A stretch of 64,000 bases of DNA from FEN-1139 sp038207155. GTDB lineage: Bacteria; Myxococcota_A; Polyangia; Polyangiales; Polyangiaceae. The notes under the pieces were generated by a model. It was not told where the DNA came from. It saw only the letters and a list, made by a program, of their open reading frames with translations, and did not search any database. Numbering within the stretch: position 1 is the first letter of the stretch; each line of letters starts with the position of its first letter. This document shows positions 51,549 to 61,732 of the stretch, in pieces. The DNA is taken from positions 1 to 64,000 of the forward strand of contig JBBRAB010000011.1 in assembly GCA_038207155.1 (NCBI GenBank). Direction: 5' to 3'. The translations under genes were made by a program, and so were the position numbers.

Positions 51549-52493
51549 CTACCGTCGCACCATCTGCACCTGGCGCTTGATGACGCCGGACTGCTCCAAC
51601 ATCATCTTTGCCTCTTTTTGGAGCATGGGATGGGTCTTTTTGGCCATGAATCCCGCAAGCAGGCGGGGTTCCTTCTCAGTGAGTTTGCGAAGAGCCCGCT
51701 TCATGCCGCGCATGTCATTGGTGTAGGCGCTGACGTAGGCGTGGGCGCGCCAGAGCTGCGGGGAGACCTGGTCGAGCGCTGGATCGGCCGCATCGATCAG
51801 TCCCAGGGTGTCGGCAGCCCGCTTGGCTTGACCCGAGCGAGCCAGGGTCTCGGCGATCACCGCCACCATCATCGCGCGCGAACGGGGATCCTCATGGCGC
51901 TTGAGGTTGATCCCCTCGGCCAAGGGCTTGGCCTGAGTGACCTGCCCAATCATCAGATGAATCATCGCGCGCTGCGAACGAGCCTCATCGGCCACATTCG
52001 GCAGCACCTTGCCGAGATCGATCTGTTCAAGCGTCCTTAGCGCGACCTGCGGATCCTCTTGCATCTGCAGCTGTGCTTTGGCGAACACGGCTGCCGGATC
52101 GGACTTTTTGAAATCACGGTCGAGCTTTTCGATCGCGTCCTTCCGCTCTTCAGCCGAGTGAGCCTGAGAGATCAGTCCCGCGACCGCCTGGGTCTTCTTC
52201 GTCTGTCGAAGAATCCAGAACAGGAAAAACCCAGCAAGACCCGTTACCAGTACAGCCAGACCCAGCAAGGTCCGGGGCAGCCAGGTTGGCAACGACACGC
52301 CCGAGGCGCTGACGCCATACACAACCGCCGCCAGCGCCCACACGGCGGCCACGGGGATCGCCAGACGTCGCAAAATCACGCCCAGCTGAGAGCTTGGCAC
52401 GCTGGGAACCGGTGCCGCCGCGCGTTCGGCAGGCGCCTGGGAGCCCACGTTCGCACGGGACTGGGTCGAGGGATGCTTTCGGTTCTTGGCCAC
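51549..52493 (-). CDS. TPR-like membrane protein
   Basis: A 314-residue protein from GTG 52493. Two membrane helices (AIPVAAVWALAAVVYGVSA and LGLAVLVTGLAGFFLFWIL, about residues 45-105) with a basic N-terminus outside and a C-terminal domain of 200 residues on the cytoplasmic side. That domain is TPR-like: DPAAVFAKAQLQMQEDPQVA, RSRAMMVAVIAETLARSGQA, QLWRAHAYVSAYTNDMRGM. It is convergent to the export gate gene (41-base gap), so a link to it is only by location. No family recognised. Confidence 0.72.
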   Translation of the reverse strand: MAKNRKHPSTQSRANVGSQAPAERAAAPVPSVPSSQLGVILRRLAIPVAAVWALAAVVYGVSASGVSLPTWLPRTLLGLAVLVTGLAGFFLFWILRQTKKTQAVAGLISQAHSAEERKDAIEKLDRDFKKSDPAAVFAKAQLQMQEDPQVALRTLEQIDLGKVLPNVADEARSQRAMIHLMIGQVTQAKPLAEGINLKRHEDPRSRAMMVAVIAETLARSGQAKRAADTLGLIDAADPALDQVSPQLWRAHAYVSAYTNDMRGMKRALRKLTEKEPRLLAGFMAKKTHPMLQKEAKMMLEQSGVIKRQVQMVRR

Positions 52494-52701
52494 GGTGCGA
52501 AGGCTTAGCCCGCGCCCTCGGTCGCGCAAGGGCCGGGCGCCACCCCCTCTGACCCGGCAATCACCCTGGGGCCCCTATCGCCCCTGTTCGTAGGGACGCA
52601 CCACCGGCGACGAGTCGGAAAATGGGGAGGACTCGTGCTCACACGGAGTCACCCCGCTCACCTCGCCGCGGCCCGGCGCCGCCTCGGGGTCCAGGCTGCC
52701 G

Positions 52702-54030
52702 CTAGCCCTTAGTTTCGACCGGCGGAGCCGACTCGCCCTTCAGACGCTCAAACAGGGGCAACACGGTGTCCGTCGTGTCCGGCATGCTGATGGAGCGAAA
52801 GTGCAAGAACACGCTCTGCACAATCGACCACGTAGGAACGGCCAATAGCGCTCCCCACAGCCCGAAGAAATGCTCGCCGACGATCAACACGAACACGACG
52901 ATGCAGGGGTGGATCTTGGCAGCGGTTCCGATGATCTTCGGGTTCAGAATATTGGCTTCAATTTGATGAATCCCCAAAATCCAGAGCAGAACCCAGAGCG
53001 CGGTCCAGACGTCGTGCGTCAACCCCATCAGAACAGCGGGAACCGTGCTCAGGATCGAGCCAAAGATCGGAATCAGACTACCCACGGCCGCGACAAGGCT
53101 GATGATCGGCCAGTATTTCAGGTCAAAGATCCAGAACCCGATCGCCGAGAGCAGACCGTTGACAAGGCAAATCAGCAGCTGTCCGCGCACCACGCCCGAC
53201 AGCCCGCGATCGACCCGAAAGAGCAGCCGATCAAACGACAGGCGCGACCCAAGCGGCACCAGCGTTCGAAAGAAGTCAATCACCCTCTCACGAGTGCCTA
53301 TCAGGTAGCCCGCTACCATTAAGGTCATAAAGAGCATGAAGATGCTGCGAGCAAACCCCGCCACCATTCGACGACCCACCGTCAGCAGCTCGACGGCATT
53401 CTGCTTGGCATAGTGAACGAAGCGCTCATTGCCTTCCTCGAGCAAGCGCGAGACTGTCAGCCCGTCGTTGCGCTCCGCCTCCGCCGCACGCACGCGAAAT
53501 ACGTTCTCCTCCTGGACGACTTCAACGCCGCGATTCAGCTCGACGCGATACGCGCCGCTGGCCTCCGGCGTAACCAGGAACATCGCCGACGACGAGCTAG
53601 CCGGAGCAGGCTCGCTTGCCTTCGGGGCAACTCGCGCCAGGAGTCGATCGGCGCTCGGCCCCAGCTGGGCGCTGAGCTTGTGGATCGCCCTTGGAGCGTC
53701 TCGCACGAGGCCCATCGTCTCCGTAAAGAGCAAAGGCGCCGCGCTCGCGATACCCAAGTAGAGCCCGCCAAGCACGAAAAAATAGACTGTCAGAATGGCG
53801 ACCGCGCGAGGGAATCTACGAGCCTCCAGCCGAGCCACCAGTGGTGTCAGTACGTAGGCGATGATGATCGCCAAAATGAACGGCAGCAGCACCTCGCGCG
53901 TGACCACGAGCAGAGCGACCAGCACGATGGCGCTAAGTGACAGAAAGACGAGACGGGCTCGTCCCCAGGTGACCGGAACAGGTGACGGCGGCGGCGAGGG
54001 TGACGGCGGCAGCGAGTCAGGGGGTGGCAT
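52702..54030 (-). CDS. AI-2E family transporter / PerM-like permease
   Basis: A 442-residue membrane protein from ATG 54030 after a Pro-rich N-terminus. Typical helices: ILAIIIAYVLTPLVARLE, VAILTVYFFVLGGLYLGI, SIFMLFMTLMVAGYLIGT, then YWPIISLVAAVGSLIPIFGS and ILVGEHFFGLWGALLAVPT. The middle domain (about 130-210) is extracytoplasmic and longer than in the family average. These proteins export or exchange small solutes, and some are Na+/H+ antiporters. Substrate unknown. The 172-base gap to the TPR-like gene contains no feature I can support. Confidence 0.9.
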   Translation of the reverse strand: MPPPDSLPPSPSPPPSPVPVTWGRARLVFLSLSAIVLVALLVVTREVLLPFILAIIIAYVLTPLVARLEARRFPRAVAILTVYFFVLGGLYLGIASAAPLLFTETMGLVRDAPRAIHKLSAQLGPSADRLLARVAPKASEPAPASSSSAMFLVTPEASGAYRVELNRGVEVVQEENVFRVRAAEAERNDGLTVSRLLEEGNERFVHYAKQNAVELLTVGRRMVAGFARSIFMLFMTLMVAGYLIGTRERVIDFFRTLVPLGSRLSFDRLLFRVDRGLSGVVRGQLLICLVNGLLSAIGFWIFDLKYWPIISLVAAVGSLIPIFGSILSTVPAVLMGLTHDVWTALWVLLWILGIHQIEANILNPKIIGTAAKIHPCIVVFVLIVGEHFFGLWGALLAVPTWSIVQSVFLHFRSISMPDTTDTVLPLFERLKGESAPPVETKG

Positions 54031-54143
54031 CACGCGAATGGCTCCATTCTGGGCGCGCCAACAGTAGGGCACGCCCGCCCGGCCTGCAAACGGGCGCCTC
54101 GCGAAGGGATGGCCCCTCACCGGTCGGGCTCACCCCACCCTCG

Positions 54144-54836
54144 CTAGAACGTGCCTGATAGCAAGCTACCTGCGATTTGCGGCCCGAAACTAGGCTGCAA
54201 CCGAAGGCGCGACGCCTGTCTGCCACGAGGGAGCTCCACCCCGTGACGCCGTAGCTCGGCATTGTAGCTAGCGGCCAGGGCCTGCGCCTCATCAACGGTC
54301 ACGACATGCGAACCGAGGTTGACGCTAGCGACAATCCCACCGACGCCTCCCCCGACCATGCCGAGCCCGACCCAACCTTGGGTTGAGAGCTTTCCGTCCG
54401 CGGTGCGCGAGCTGTCCACGGTCAGAACGAATCCACCGAGCACAGTGGCGATGCCGCCCCAATACAGCAGATCGCTAGCAAGCCAACGTGCGTCCCGCTT
54501 TTCCGCGAGCTCCGGGCGTCCCGCGCGACGGTAAAACTCGCCGTACGTCATCCGTCTGCGGTACTTGCCGCGCACGGCGCGCCAGGTATCGCTGCGACGA
54601 AATGGAGCAATCAGGGTGAAACTCCTCTACATCCGAACGATGTCGACGGTATCGAGGTCAAAGGTCTCGTTGGCGTCGTCCCCCAACTCCACCGCCACAA
54701 ACCGCTCCGTCGGCGGGAGGTGATGCAGCCTGTCGTCATCCGACTCTGCTTGCGCGATCGAGCTGTGTAACCCGACCGTGAGCAGGCCCAGCCAAAGACA
54801 CGCTCGCCCGACGCAACGCCCAATGTTCGCCACCAA
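54144..54836 (-). pseudogene. Signal-peptide protein split by an in-frame TAG
   Basis: Two open segments lie in the same frame, separated by one TAG at 54627-54629. Upstream (54836-54627): MVANIGRCVGRACLWLGLL with probable cleavage at IAQA, then VAVELGDDANETFDLDTVDIV. Downstream: RSFTLIAPFRRSDTWRAV, YGEFYRRAGRPELAEKRD and two membrane helices (LLYWGGIATVLGGFVL, VGLGMVGGGVGGIVAS), then a basic end. Read together they form one plausible envelope protein of about 230 residues, whose middle resembles VGRPDLAxR proteins of Deltaproteobacteria. TAG is followed by an AGGAG site, so a second start (GTG 54575) is also possible. Mutation or two coupled genes cannot be told apart here. Confidence 0.5.
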
Positions 54837-54953
54837 ACGCTCGTATCACCCCAGAACCGCGGGCGTCAACGGGCAAGGCCTCAAGCGCTGGCCGTCGCGC
54901 ATACCGATCGGACGCCGCTTGAACTGGACTTCAAATAGCGTGAGACTCCTCCC

Positions 54954-55439
54954 ATGGCGGCGGAAAGAACCCACCTTCAGCGTCAGCTCGGACTGAGCTT
55001 AGCCGTACTCGTCACGTCGCTTGCGACGAGCGCTTGTGGCTCGGTGTTGATGTCGACGCCGGTCACGTCGACGGCCAAGCAGTGGAACATGCAGGTGCTG
55101 CAAGTCAAAGACGGCCCCAATAGCTATGCCAGGGGCGACGGACACTGCGTCCCAGATAGCGGGCGCTTTCTCTGGGTGAAAATTGCTCTCACCAATCAGT
55201 CGGGGACCGCCCGTGCATTCAACTACGAGCGCTGCGATCTCGATGACGACGGTCAACGGATCCTGCCCTCTCTCGTTGATATGGACAAGGTCGTCAACAT
55301 CCTCGTCTCGGACAAGGAAGAGACCCTTCAGCCCGGCGAGACGGTCGGGCGCAACATGGTCTTCGCCTATCCCCCAAGGTCATATCCCACGCGGCTGGTC
55401 TGCGGCGAGCTCACCTTCCCGCTCGCGCTGACTCACTAG
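54954..55439 (+). CDS. Hypothetical lipoprotein
   Basis: A 161-residue protein; signal LSLAVLVTSLATSACGS with lipobox TSAC. The mature domain is beta-rich like DUF4352/telomeric-repeat-type Ig-like lipoproteins: MQVLQVKDGPNSYARG, FLWVKIALTNQSGTARAFNY, ETLQPGETVGRNMVFAY and LVCGELTFPLAL. Paired Cys (GHCVPD, ERCDLDD, LVCGEL). A start at a later Met is possible. Divergent from the broken gene. Confidence 0.72.
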   Translation: MAAERTHLQRQLGLSLAVLVTSLATSACGSVLMSTPVTSTAKQWNMQVLQVKDGPNSYARGDGHCVPDSGRFLWVKIALTNQSGTARAFNYERCDLDDDGQRILPSLVDMDKVVNILVSDKEETLQPGETVGRNMVFAYPPRSYPTRLVCGELTFPLALTH

Positions 55440-55506
55440 CCTCCCGTCCGAGCCCCAAATAGAGACGGGGTGCCTAGCTGACGTTCAGCGGACACCCCGA
55501 ATGGCT

Positions 55507-55532
55507 GGGTTGGTGCCTCTCAGCACCAACCC
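55507..55532. terminator. Terminator between lipoprotein and rpsA
   Basis: Perfect 10-bp stem GGGTTGGTGC/GCACCAACCC with a six-base loop, between the lipoprotein stop (55439) and the rpsA stop (55551). It can serve both strands. Confidence 0.65.
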
Positions 55533-55550
55533 GGCTGCGTTAGGACTGGA

Positions 55551-57323
<1,773 letters not shown>

Positions 57324-57651
57324 GTTGAGTTTTGATTACCGTCCTTACCTAGAGTTCGCTCGGGCCACCGAGGCCAAAAGTTTGCCCGGAGGCTCACTTG
57401 TGTTGGACTCAGCAATCCGACCGATCGGTGGGCGGAGGTACCCCGGGCCCATCGGTCCGTCAAACTGAAAGTCGGTTCCGTAGTACGAATATCTCGCTCG
57501 TCTGGGCGCTGAGCGCGCCAATACGACAGATTTCCCCGCATTTTTGCGTCCGGAAGCGCCACACAGCCGCGCAAACCATCGCGAGTCAGCGGGTCGCTCC
57601 CCGTCAAACTCGCGCTGCCCGCGCGAACTCGGCTGCCGTCCGCGACTCCGC
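57324..57651 (-). promoter_or_regulatory. rpsA leader with hairpin
   Basis: Gap of 328 bases. A hairpin with arms GACCGATCGGTGGGC (57419-57433) and GCCCATCGGTC (57447-57457), pairing with a four-base bulge, lies about 100 bases before the rpsA start. The nearest purine-rich site (AAGGA) is about 20 bases from the ATG. It may hold a promoter and an S1-responsive element; I see no coding frame. Confidence 0.35.
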
Positions 57652-58611
57652 TTACTGGCTGGCGTCGAATTCGGTCGGAAGCGTGGGGCTTCCGTGACCC
57701 AGGATCCGGATCACCAGGGTCGAGTCGAGCAACTCGCTGGTCCAGGTGAATCTCGCAGGGTCACCGGCAGCTAGAGCGCGCTCGAGTAGCGCCAGCGCTG
57801 CGGAGGTGCGCCGGGCCTGGCTCGAGCTGTGAAACTGCAGCGCGAGCGACAGCTCAAACCGATCGGCTCGCAGCTCCGCCACGAGCTCGGCACGCTCAAC
57901 TCCGGCGAGCCAGCGAGCAGCCATCGGCGAGCGCTTCTCGAGCAACCGCGCGAGCGCCGGACCACGGCAGATCACCGAGACCACCCCGCGCGACTCAGGC
58001 CTCAGGCTCGTCTCCTCCCCGCCTCGCTCGAGGCGCCTCGTGAGCGCATCCGCCGTAGCCGCGCTGGACCACCAATAGCGATCGGGCGCCAGGAAATACA
58101 CCTGCGCCCAGCTCTCGCGCGGCACATGACCGCGCTGCTCATAGCGGAGTCTGGCTCCCTCCTGCGTCTCGGCGCCGCCCCTCACGTCAAGACTCTCGAG
58201 CGAGAAATTCGCCAACGGCCCGCGCAGCGCAAGCACCCAGTCCGAGCAACGCCCAGAACCAAGGTGACACCCGAGCAAGAGCTCGTGCCCCTGCGCCAGC
58301 AGTGCGGCGAGCCTAGGTTCGCTGAGCCCGCGCAGCGGTCCTTCGCTCTGCAGACTCCGTGCGAGCGACAGATTTGCATCCCCCGAAACGACCTCGCGCC
58401 AACGCTGAAGGTCGATTCGCAGTGCGAGATCGAGCCCCGCCGGAAGCTGCTCTACCAGCGGGACTTGCGCCTCGGGCACACTAACGTTAACGGCTTTTTT
58501 TTGGGTGTTTGTGCAAGCCGTGGTGACGAGCAGTGCGGACAAGACTCCGAGAAAAAGCTTGCGAACCAGCGGCACTCCACACCTAGCGAGCGTCGTGCCG
58601 CGCGGGTTCAC
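57652..58611 (-). CDS. Hypothetical lipoprotein between cmk and rpsA
   Basis: A 319-residue protein, coupled to cmk by an ATGA overlap. Signal FLGVLSALLVTTACTNT with lipobox TTAC. The domain has VEQLPAGLDLALRIDLQ, then VSVICRGPALARLLEKRSPM and repeated beta-strands (WVLALRGPLANFSLESL, RFELSLALQF). Two Cys in GCHLGSGRCSD could bond. It shares general layout with the lipoprotein at 60701 (signal, LPAG/LPGG segment, beta-alpha repeats, size), so the two look like diverged paralogues. No known family. Outer-membrane or periplasmic location. Confidence 0.78.
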   Translation of the reverse strand: MNPRGTTLARCGVPLVRKLFLGVLSALLVTTACTNTQKKAVNVSVPEAQVPLVEQLPAGLDLALRIDLQRWREVVSGDANLSLARSLQSEGPLRGLSEPRLAALLAQGHELLLGCHLGSGRCSDWVLALRGPLANFSLESLDVRGGAETQEGARLRYEQRGHVPRESWAQVYFLAPDRYWWSSAATADALTRRLERGGEETSLRPESRGVVSVICRGPALARLLEKRSPMAARWLAGVERAELVAELRADRFELSLALQFHSSSQARRTSAALALLERALAAGDPARFTWTSELLDSTLVIRILGHGSPTLPTEFDASQ

Positions 58612-59318
58612 GGCTGCTCGCGCAGCGCCAGAGCGACCTCTTGGACTTGCTCGACGATGGTGGCGATCACCTGCTCCAGGTTCATGGCGGTGCTGTCGAC
58701 CAGTCGCGCGTCGGCGGCCTGAATCAGGGGCGCCACCGCTCGATTGCGATCGCGCTCGTCGCGTTCGACGACCTCGGACAGCACCTGGGCGTAGTCCGCG
58801 GGTTCACCGCGCGCGACCAGCTCGTCGTAGCGGCGTCGTGCCCGCACCTCGGCGCTGGCAGTCAGAAAGAACTTCACCTCGGCGTCCGGAAACACGACAG
58901 ATCCGATGTCTCGCCCTTCGACGACCACGCCGCCACTGCGCCCAACCTCACGTTGCATCGCCAGCAGTGCCTGACGCACGCCCGGAATCGCCGACACCAA
59001 ACTCGCCTGCGAGCTGGCGGCTTGCGAGCGAATCGCCGCCGACACGTCCTCCCCATCGAGACAGACCAGCTGCGTCCCATCGGGCTGCACCTGAAAGGTC
59101 ACCGCTGCGCGCTCCGCCATTGCCTGCGCTAGCGCAGTCACACGCTCTGCATCGCTCGCTTGCAGGCTGGCTCGCACAGTTGCGAGACCCACCGCGCGAT
59201 AGATGGCGCCAGTATCGAGAATCCAATAGCCGAGCGCGGCTGCCACCCTGCGCGTGACACTGCTCTTGCCAGCCCCCGCGGGGCCGTCGATCGCCACGAC
59301 GGGACGCTCTCTCGTCAT
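58608..59318 (-). CDS. cmk: Cytidylate kinase
   Basis: A 236-residue CMP/dCMP kinase. The P-loop is IDGPAGAGKSSVTRRVA, followed by YWILDTGAIYRAVGL, then GRDIGSVVFPDAEVKFFLTA and ARRRYDELVARGE, all typical. Coupled to aroA upstream (ATGA) and to the lipoprotein downstream (ATGA). The aroA-cmk-rpsA order is common in bacteria. Confidence 0.95.
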   Translation of the reverse strand: MTRERPVVAIDGPAGAGKSSVTRRVAAALGYWILDTGAIYRAVGLATVRASLQASDAERVTALAQAMAERAAVTFQVQPDGTQLVCLDGEDVSAAIRSQAASSQASLVSAIPGVRQALLAMQREVGRSGGVVVEGRDIGSVVFPDAEVKFFLTASAEVRARRRYDELVARGEPADYAQVLSEVVERDERDRNRAVAPLIQAADARLVDSTAMNLEQVIATIVEQVQEVALALREQP

Positions 59319-60667
59319 GAGCGCACCTCAACCTCAGCGCCGAGCGCGCGCAGCGTCCCCACGAAGCGAGGAAAGCTCGTGGCAATGCAGTCGGCATCCT
59401 CGATGATGGTTTCAGTGTCCGCGACCAGACCAAGGACTGCGGCGGTCATGGCAATCCGATGATCCCCGCGGCTCGTGACGCGAGCTCCACGCAGGCGCCC
59501 GTCGGGTCGCCCCTCGATGCTGAGCCCGTCAGGACGCTCCTCGCAGTCAACACCAAAGGCGCGCAGTAGAGCAGCCATCGTCGCGATACGGTCGCTCTCC
59601 TTGACGCGCAGCTCACCGACGTCGGTGAACTCACTCACACCCCGCGCGCGCGCCGCCAAGGCACACGCGATCGGGATCTCGTCAATCGCGCGCACCGCGA
59701 GCTCGCCAGCGATGGTTGCCCCCACCAGCGGCTGCTGGGTCACCGTGAGCTCGCCGACGGGCTCGCCCAAACGATCCCCACGCGGAACCGCCGAGAGCCC
59801 CGCGCCAAGCAAGCGCAGAACGTCGAGGATCCCGGTACGCGTCGGGTTGACGCCGCTGTCGCGTGTCGTCACCTGACTGCCCTCGACGAGCGCGGCAGCC
59901 ACCAGCGGGAACGCGGCTGCGGAGAGATCTCCGGGGAGCTCAATGTCGAACGCTTGTAGCGCTCGCCGCGACGCGGGAGGCATCAGTCGGATCGTGGTGC
60001 CCATCGTTTCGAGCGGGATACCAAGCGCCTGAAGCATCCGCTCAGTGTGATCGCGTGACAGCAGCGGTTCGGTCACGATGGTCGGACCTGAAGCGTAGAG
60101 GCCGGAGAGCAGGAGCGCGCTCTTGACCTGGGCGCTCGAGACCTGCATCCCGTACTCGATCGACTGGAGCCGAACGCCCGGAGCCAGCGGACCAATCTCG
60201 AGCGGCGCGGTGATATCGCCCTGCTTTTTCGCATGCGGCTGGCCTTCGATGCGGGCCCCGCGGGCGCGCAGCGGTGCGGCGACGCGCAGCATGGGACGCC
60301 CACTGAGCGACGCGTCGCCGACGAGGCGTGAGCGAAATGGCTGTGCCCCGAGCAACCCGCACAGCAGGCGCATAGTGGTGCCCGAGTTGCCGCAGTCGAG
60401 GTCGCCCGTGGGCTCCTTTAGCCCGTCGAGACCAACCCCGCTCACGACCACCGTGCCCTGTCCGTCGTCCTCGATCTGCACCCCCATCGCCCTCAACGCC
60501 GCCAGGGTCGACACGTTGTCCTCCCCATAGGAGAAGTGACGCAGTCGCGAGACACCATCTGCCAAAGCGGCGAAGATGAGTGCGCGGTGGCTGATGCTCT
60601 TGTCGCTGGGAACTGGGACACTGCCTCGCAGTGCCTGGGCCGCGGGGGCCACTCGAAGGGTCGTCAT
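59315..60667 (-). CDS. aroA: 3-phosphoshikimate 1-carboxyvinyltransferase (EPSP synthase)
   Basis: A 450-residue enzyme of the shikimate pathway. Motifs: VPVPSDKSISHRALIFAALA (PEP site), GNSGTTMRLLCGLLGAQPF, LSGRPMLRVAAPLRARG, LPGDLSAAAFPLVAAAL, RVKESDRIATM and GDHRIAMTAAVLGLVAD. The spacing and active-site Lys/Arg/Glu/Asp are normal. It makes EPSP from shikimate-3-phosphate and PEP. Overlaps cmk by four bases, and follows the lipoprotein gene by 33. Confidence 0.95.
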   Translation of the reverse strand: MTTLRVAPAAQALRGSVPVPSDKSISHRALIFAALADGVSRLRHFSYGEDNVSTLAALRAMGVQIEDDGQGTVVVSGVGLDGLKEPTGDLDCGNSGTTMRLLCGLLGAQPFRSRLVGDASLSGRPMLRVAAPLRARGARIEGQPHAKKQGDITAPLEIGPLAPGVRLQSIEYGMQVSSAQVKSALLLSGLYASGPTIVTEPLLSRDHTERMLQALGIPLETMGTTIRLMPPASRRALQAFDIELPGDLSAAAFPLVAAALVEGSQVTTRDSGVNPTRTGILDVLRLLGAGLSAVPRGDRLGEPVGELTVTQQPLVGATIAGELAVRAIDEIPIACALAARARGVSEFTDVGELRVKESDRIATMAALLRAFGVDCEERPDGLSIEGRPDGRLRGARVTSRGDHRIAMTAAVLGLVADTETIIEDADCIATSFPRFVGTLRALGAEVEVRS

Positions 60668-60700
60668 CGCGGGATTCTCGTTGTCGACAGGGGTCGGAGG

Positions 60701-61732
60701 TCAGTGAACGCCAGGGGTCAATGGCACAGGGCTCCCGGCTCCGCCATTGGCGGACACACCAATCATGGGAAGAACCTGGGTCAAAACGCGCGCCAACACC
60801 GGCCCATCCAGGGTGGCGACGAAGGTGGCCTCATTGCCCTGAGGGCGGGCCTCCAGCTGTTGGAACGGGTCCTTGATGCCCACTAGGCTCATGAGAAAGC
60901 CGTACTGCGTAAAGACGTTGCGCACGGCGAGCAGGGCTTGAGCTCCGGTCGTGGCCTGCGCTTCTGACTCGTAGCCCAGGGTTCCGGCGAGATGCAGCCC
61001 AGGAGCGTCAAAATTCCCCAGCACGCGCCCTCGCGTCATGCCGTCCGTGAACGGCAGCTGCTTGCGCATGGCTTCCGGGACCGGACTCACGCGCAAATCC
61101 ACCCCAAATGCCAGCGGCGCGCGCGCCGAGTCCACCAGCTCATCCGTCCAAGCCGGCATTCGACGCTGGGCTCGCCCCTCATGCAGCCGATCGAGCGCCC
61201 GACGGATCCCTGTCTCATTGCCGAACAGGGCAATCCGCTGCGTGAGTGCGCAAAAGCCGAAGTTGTTGACCGTGTAGAGCGTCCGACCCGCGTAGGGACT
61301 GGCCACCAAAGACGAGCCCACGGCTCCGACGGTCTGGCTCGCGGAGAGTTGGATCAGACCGAGGTCGAACCGTCCCACGGCGACGCCTGCGATGTCGGCA
61401 CCCGACATCGAGTAGAGCCCAACGTAGAGCCGTTCGAGATCCCGCTCGGGACGAAAGCCCGAGCTTAGTGGCAAAGGCGCGAGACGCTGAGCCAAAGCCA
61501 CCACGCTCGGCCCAAGCGAGCTCTGCACGAGCGGCGGCACCTCGGTGCGCAGCAAGCCCACGAATCCGCCCGGGAGCAGCGCGAGCGGGTCGGCGTCGAT
61601 TTCCTGGGCCGTCAGCTCATGCTCGGTCACGGTTGGAACGATGCTGTCAGGCGGACCTCCGCAGCCAGTCGAGAGGCTTGCCAAAAGGAGGCCGTAGCCA
61701 AGCTTGAGTCCCAGGGTACGTCCGGTCTTCAT
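60701..61732 (-). CDS. Hypothetical lipoprotein between hisC and aroA
   Basis: A 343-residue protein whose ATG overlaps the hisC stop (ATGA). Signal LGYGLLLASLSTGCGGP with lipobox STGC. Mature part: PLALLPGGFVGLLRTEVPPL, DLERLYVGLYSMSGADIAGV, TLYTVNNFGFCALTQ, IALFGNETGIRRALDRL and APLAFGVDLRVS. It resembles the lipoprotein at 57652 in layout (early LPGG/LPAG block, A/GVxxGRF strand, then a block beginning FG/AxAT and a final VLAR) but with low identity. Function unknown; possibly a common extracytoplasmic binding protein of this lineage. Confidence 0.8.
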   Translation of the reverse strand: MKTGRTLGLKLGYGLLLASLSTGCGGPPDSIVPTVTEHELTAQEIDADPLALLPGGFVGLLRTEVPPLVQSSLGPSVVALAQRLAPLPLSSGFRPERDLERLYVGLYSMSGADIAGVAVGRFDLGLIQLSASQTVGAVGSSLVASPYAGRTLYTVNNFGFCALTQRIALFGNETGIRRALDRLHEGRAQRRMPAWTDELVDSARAPLAFGVDLRVSPVPEAMRKQLPFTDGMTRGRVLGNFDAPGLHLAGTLGYESEAQATTGAQALLAVRNVFTQYGFLMSLVGIKDPFQQLEARPQGNEATFVATLDGPVLARVLTQVLPMIGVSANGGAGSPVPLTPGVH

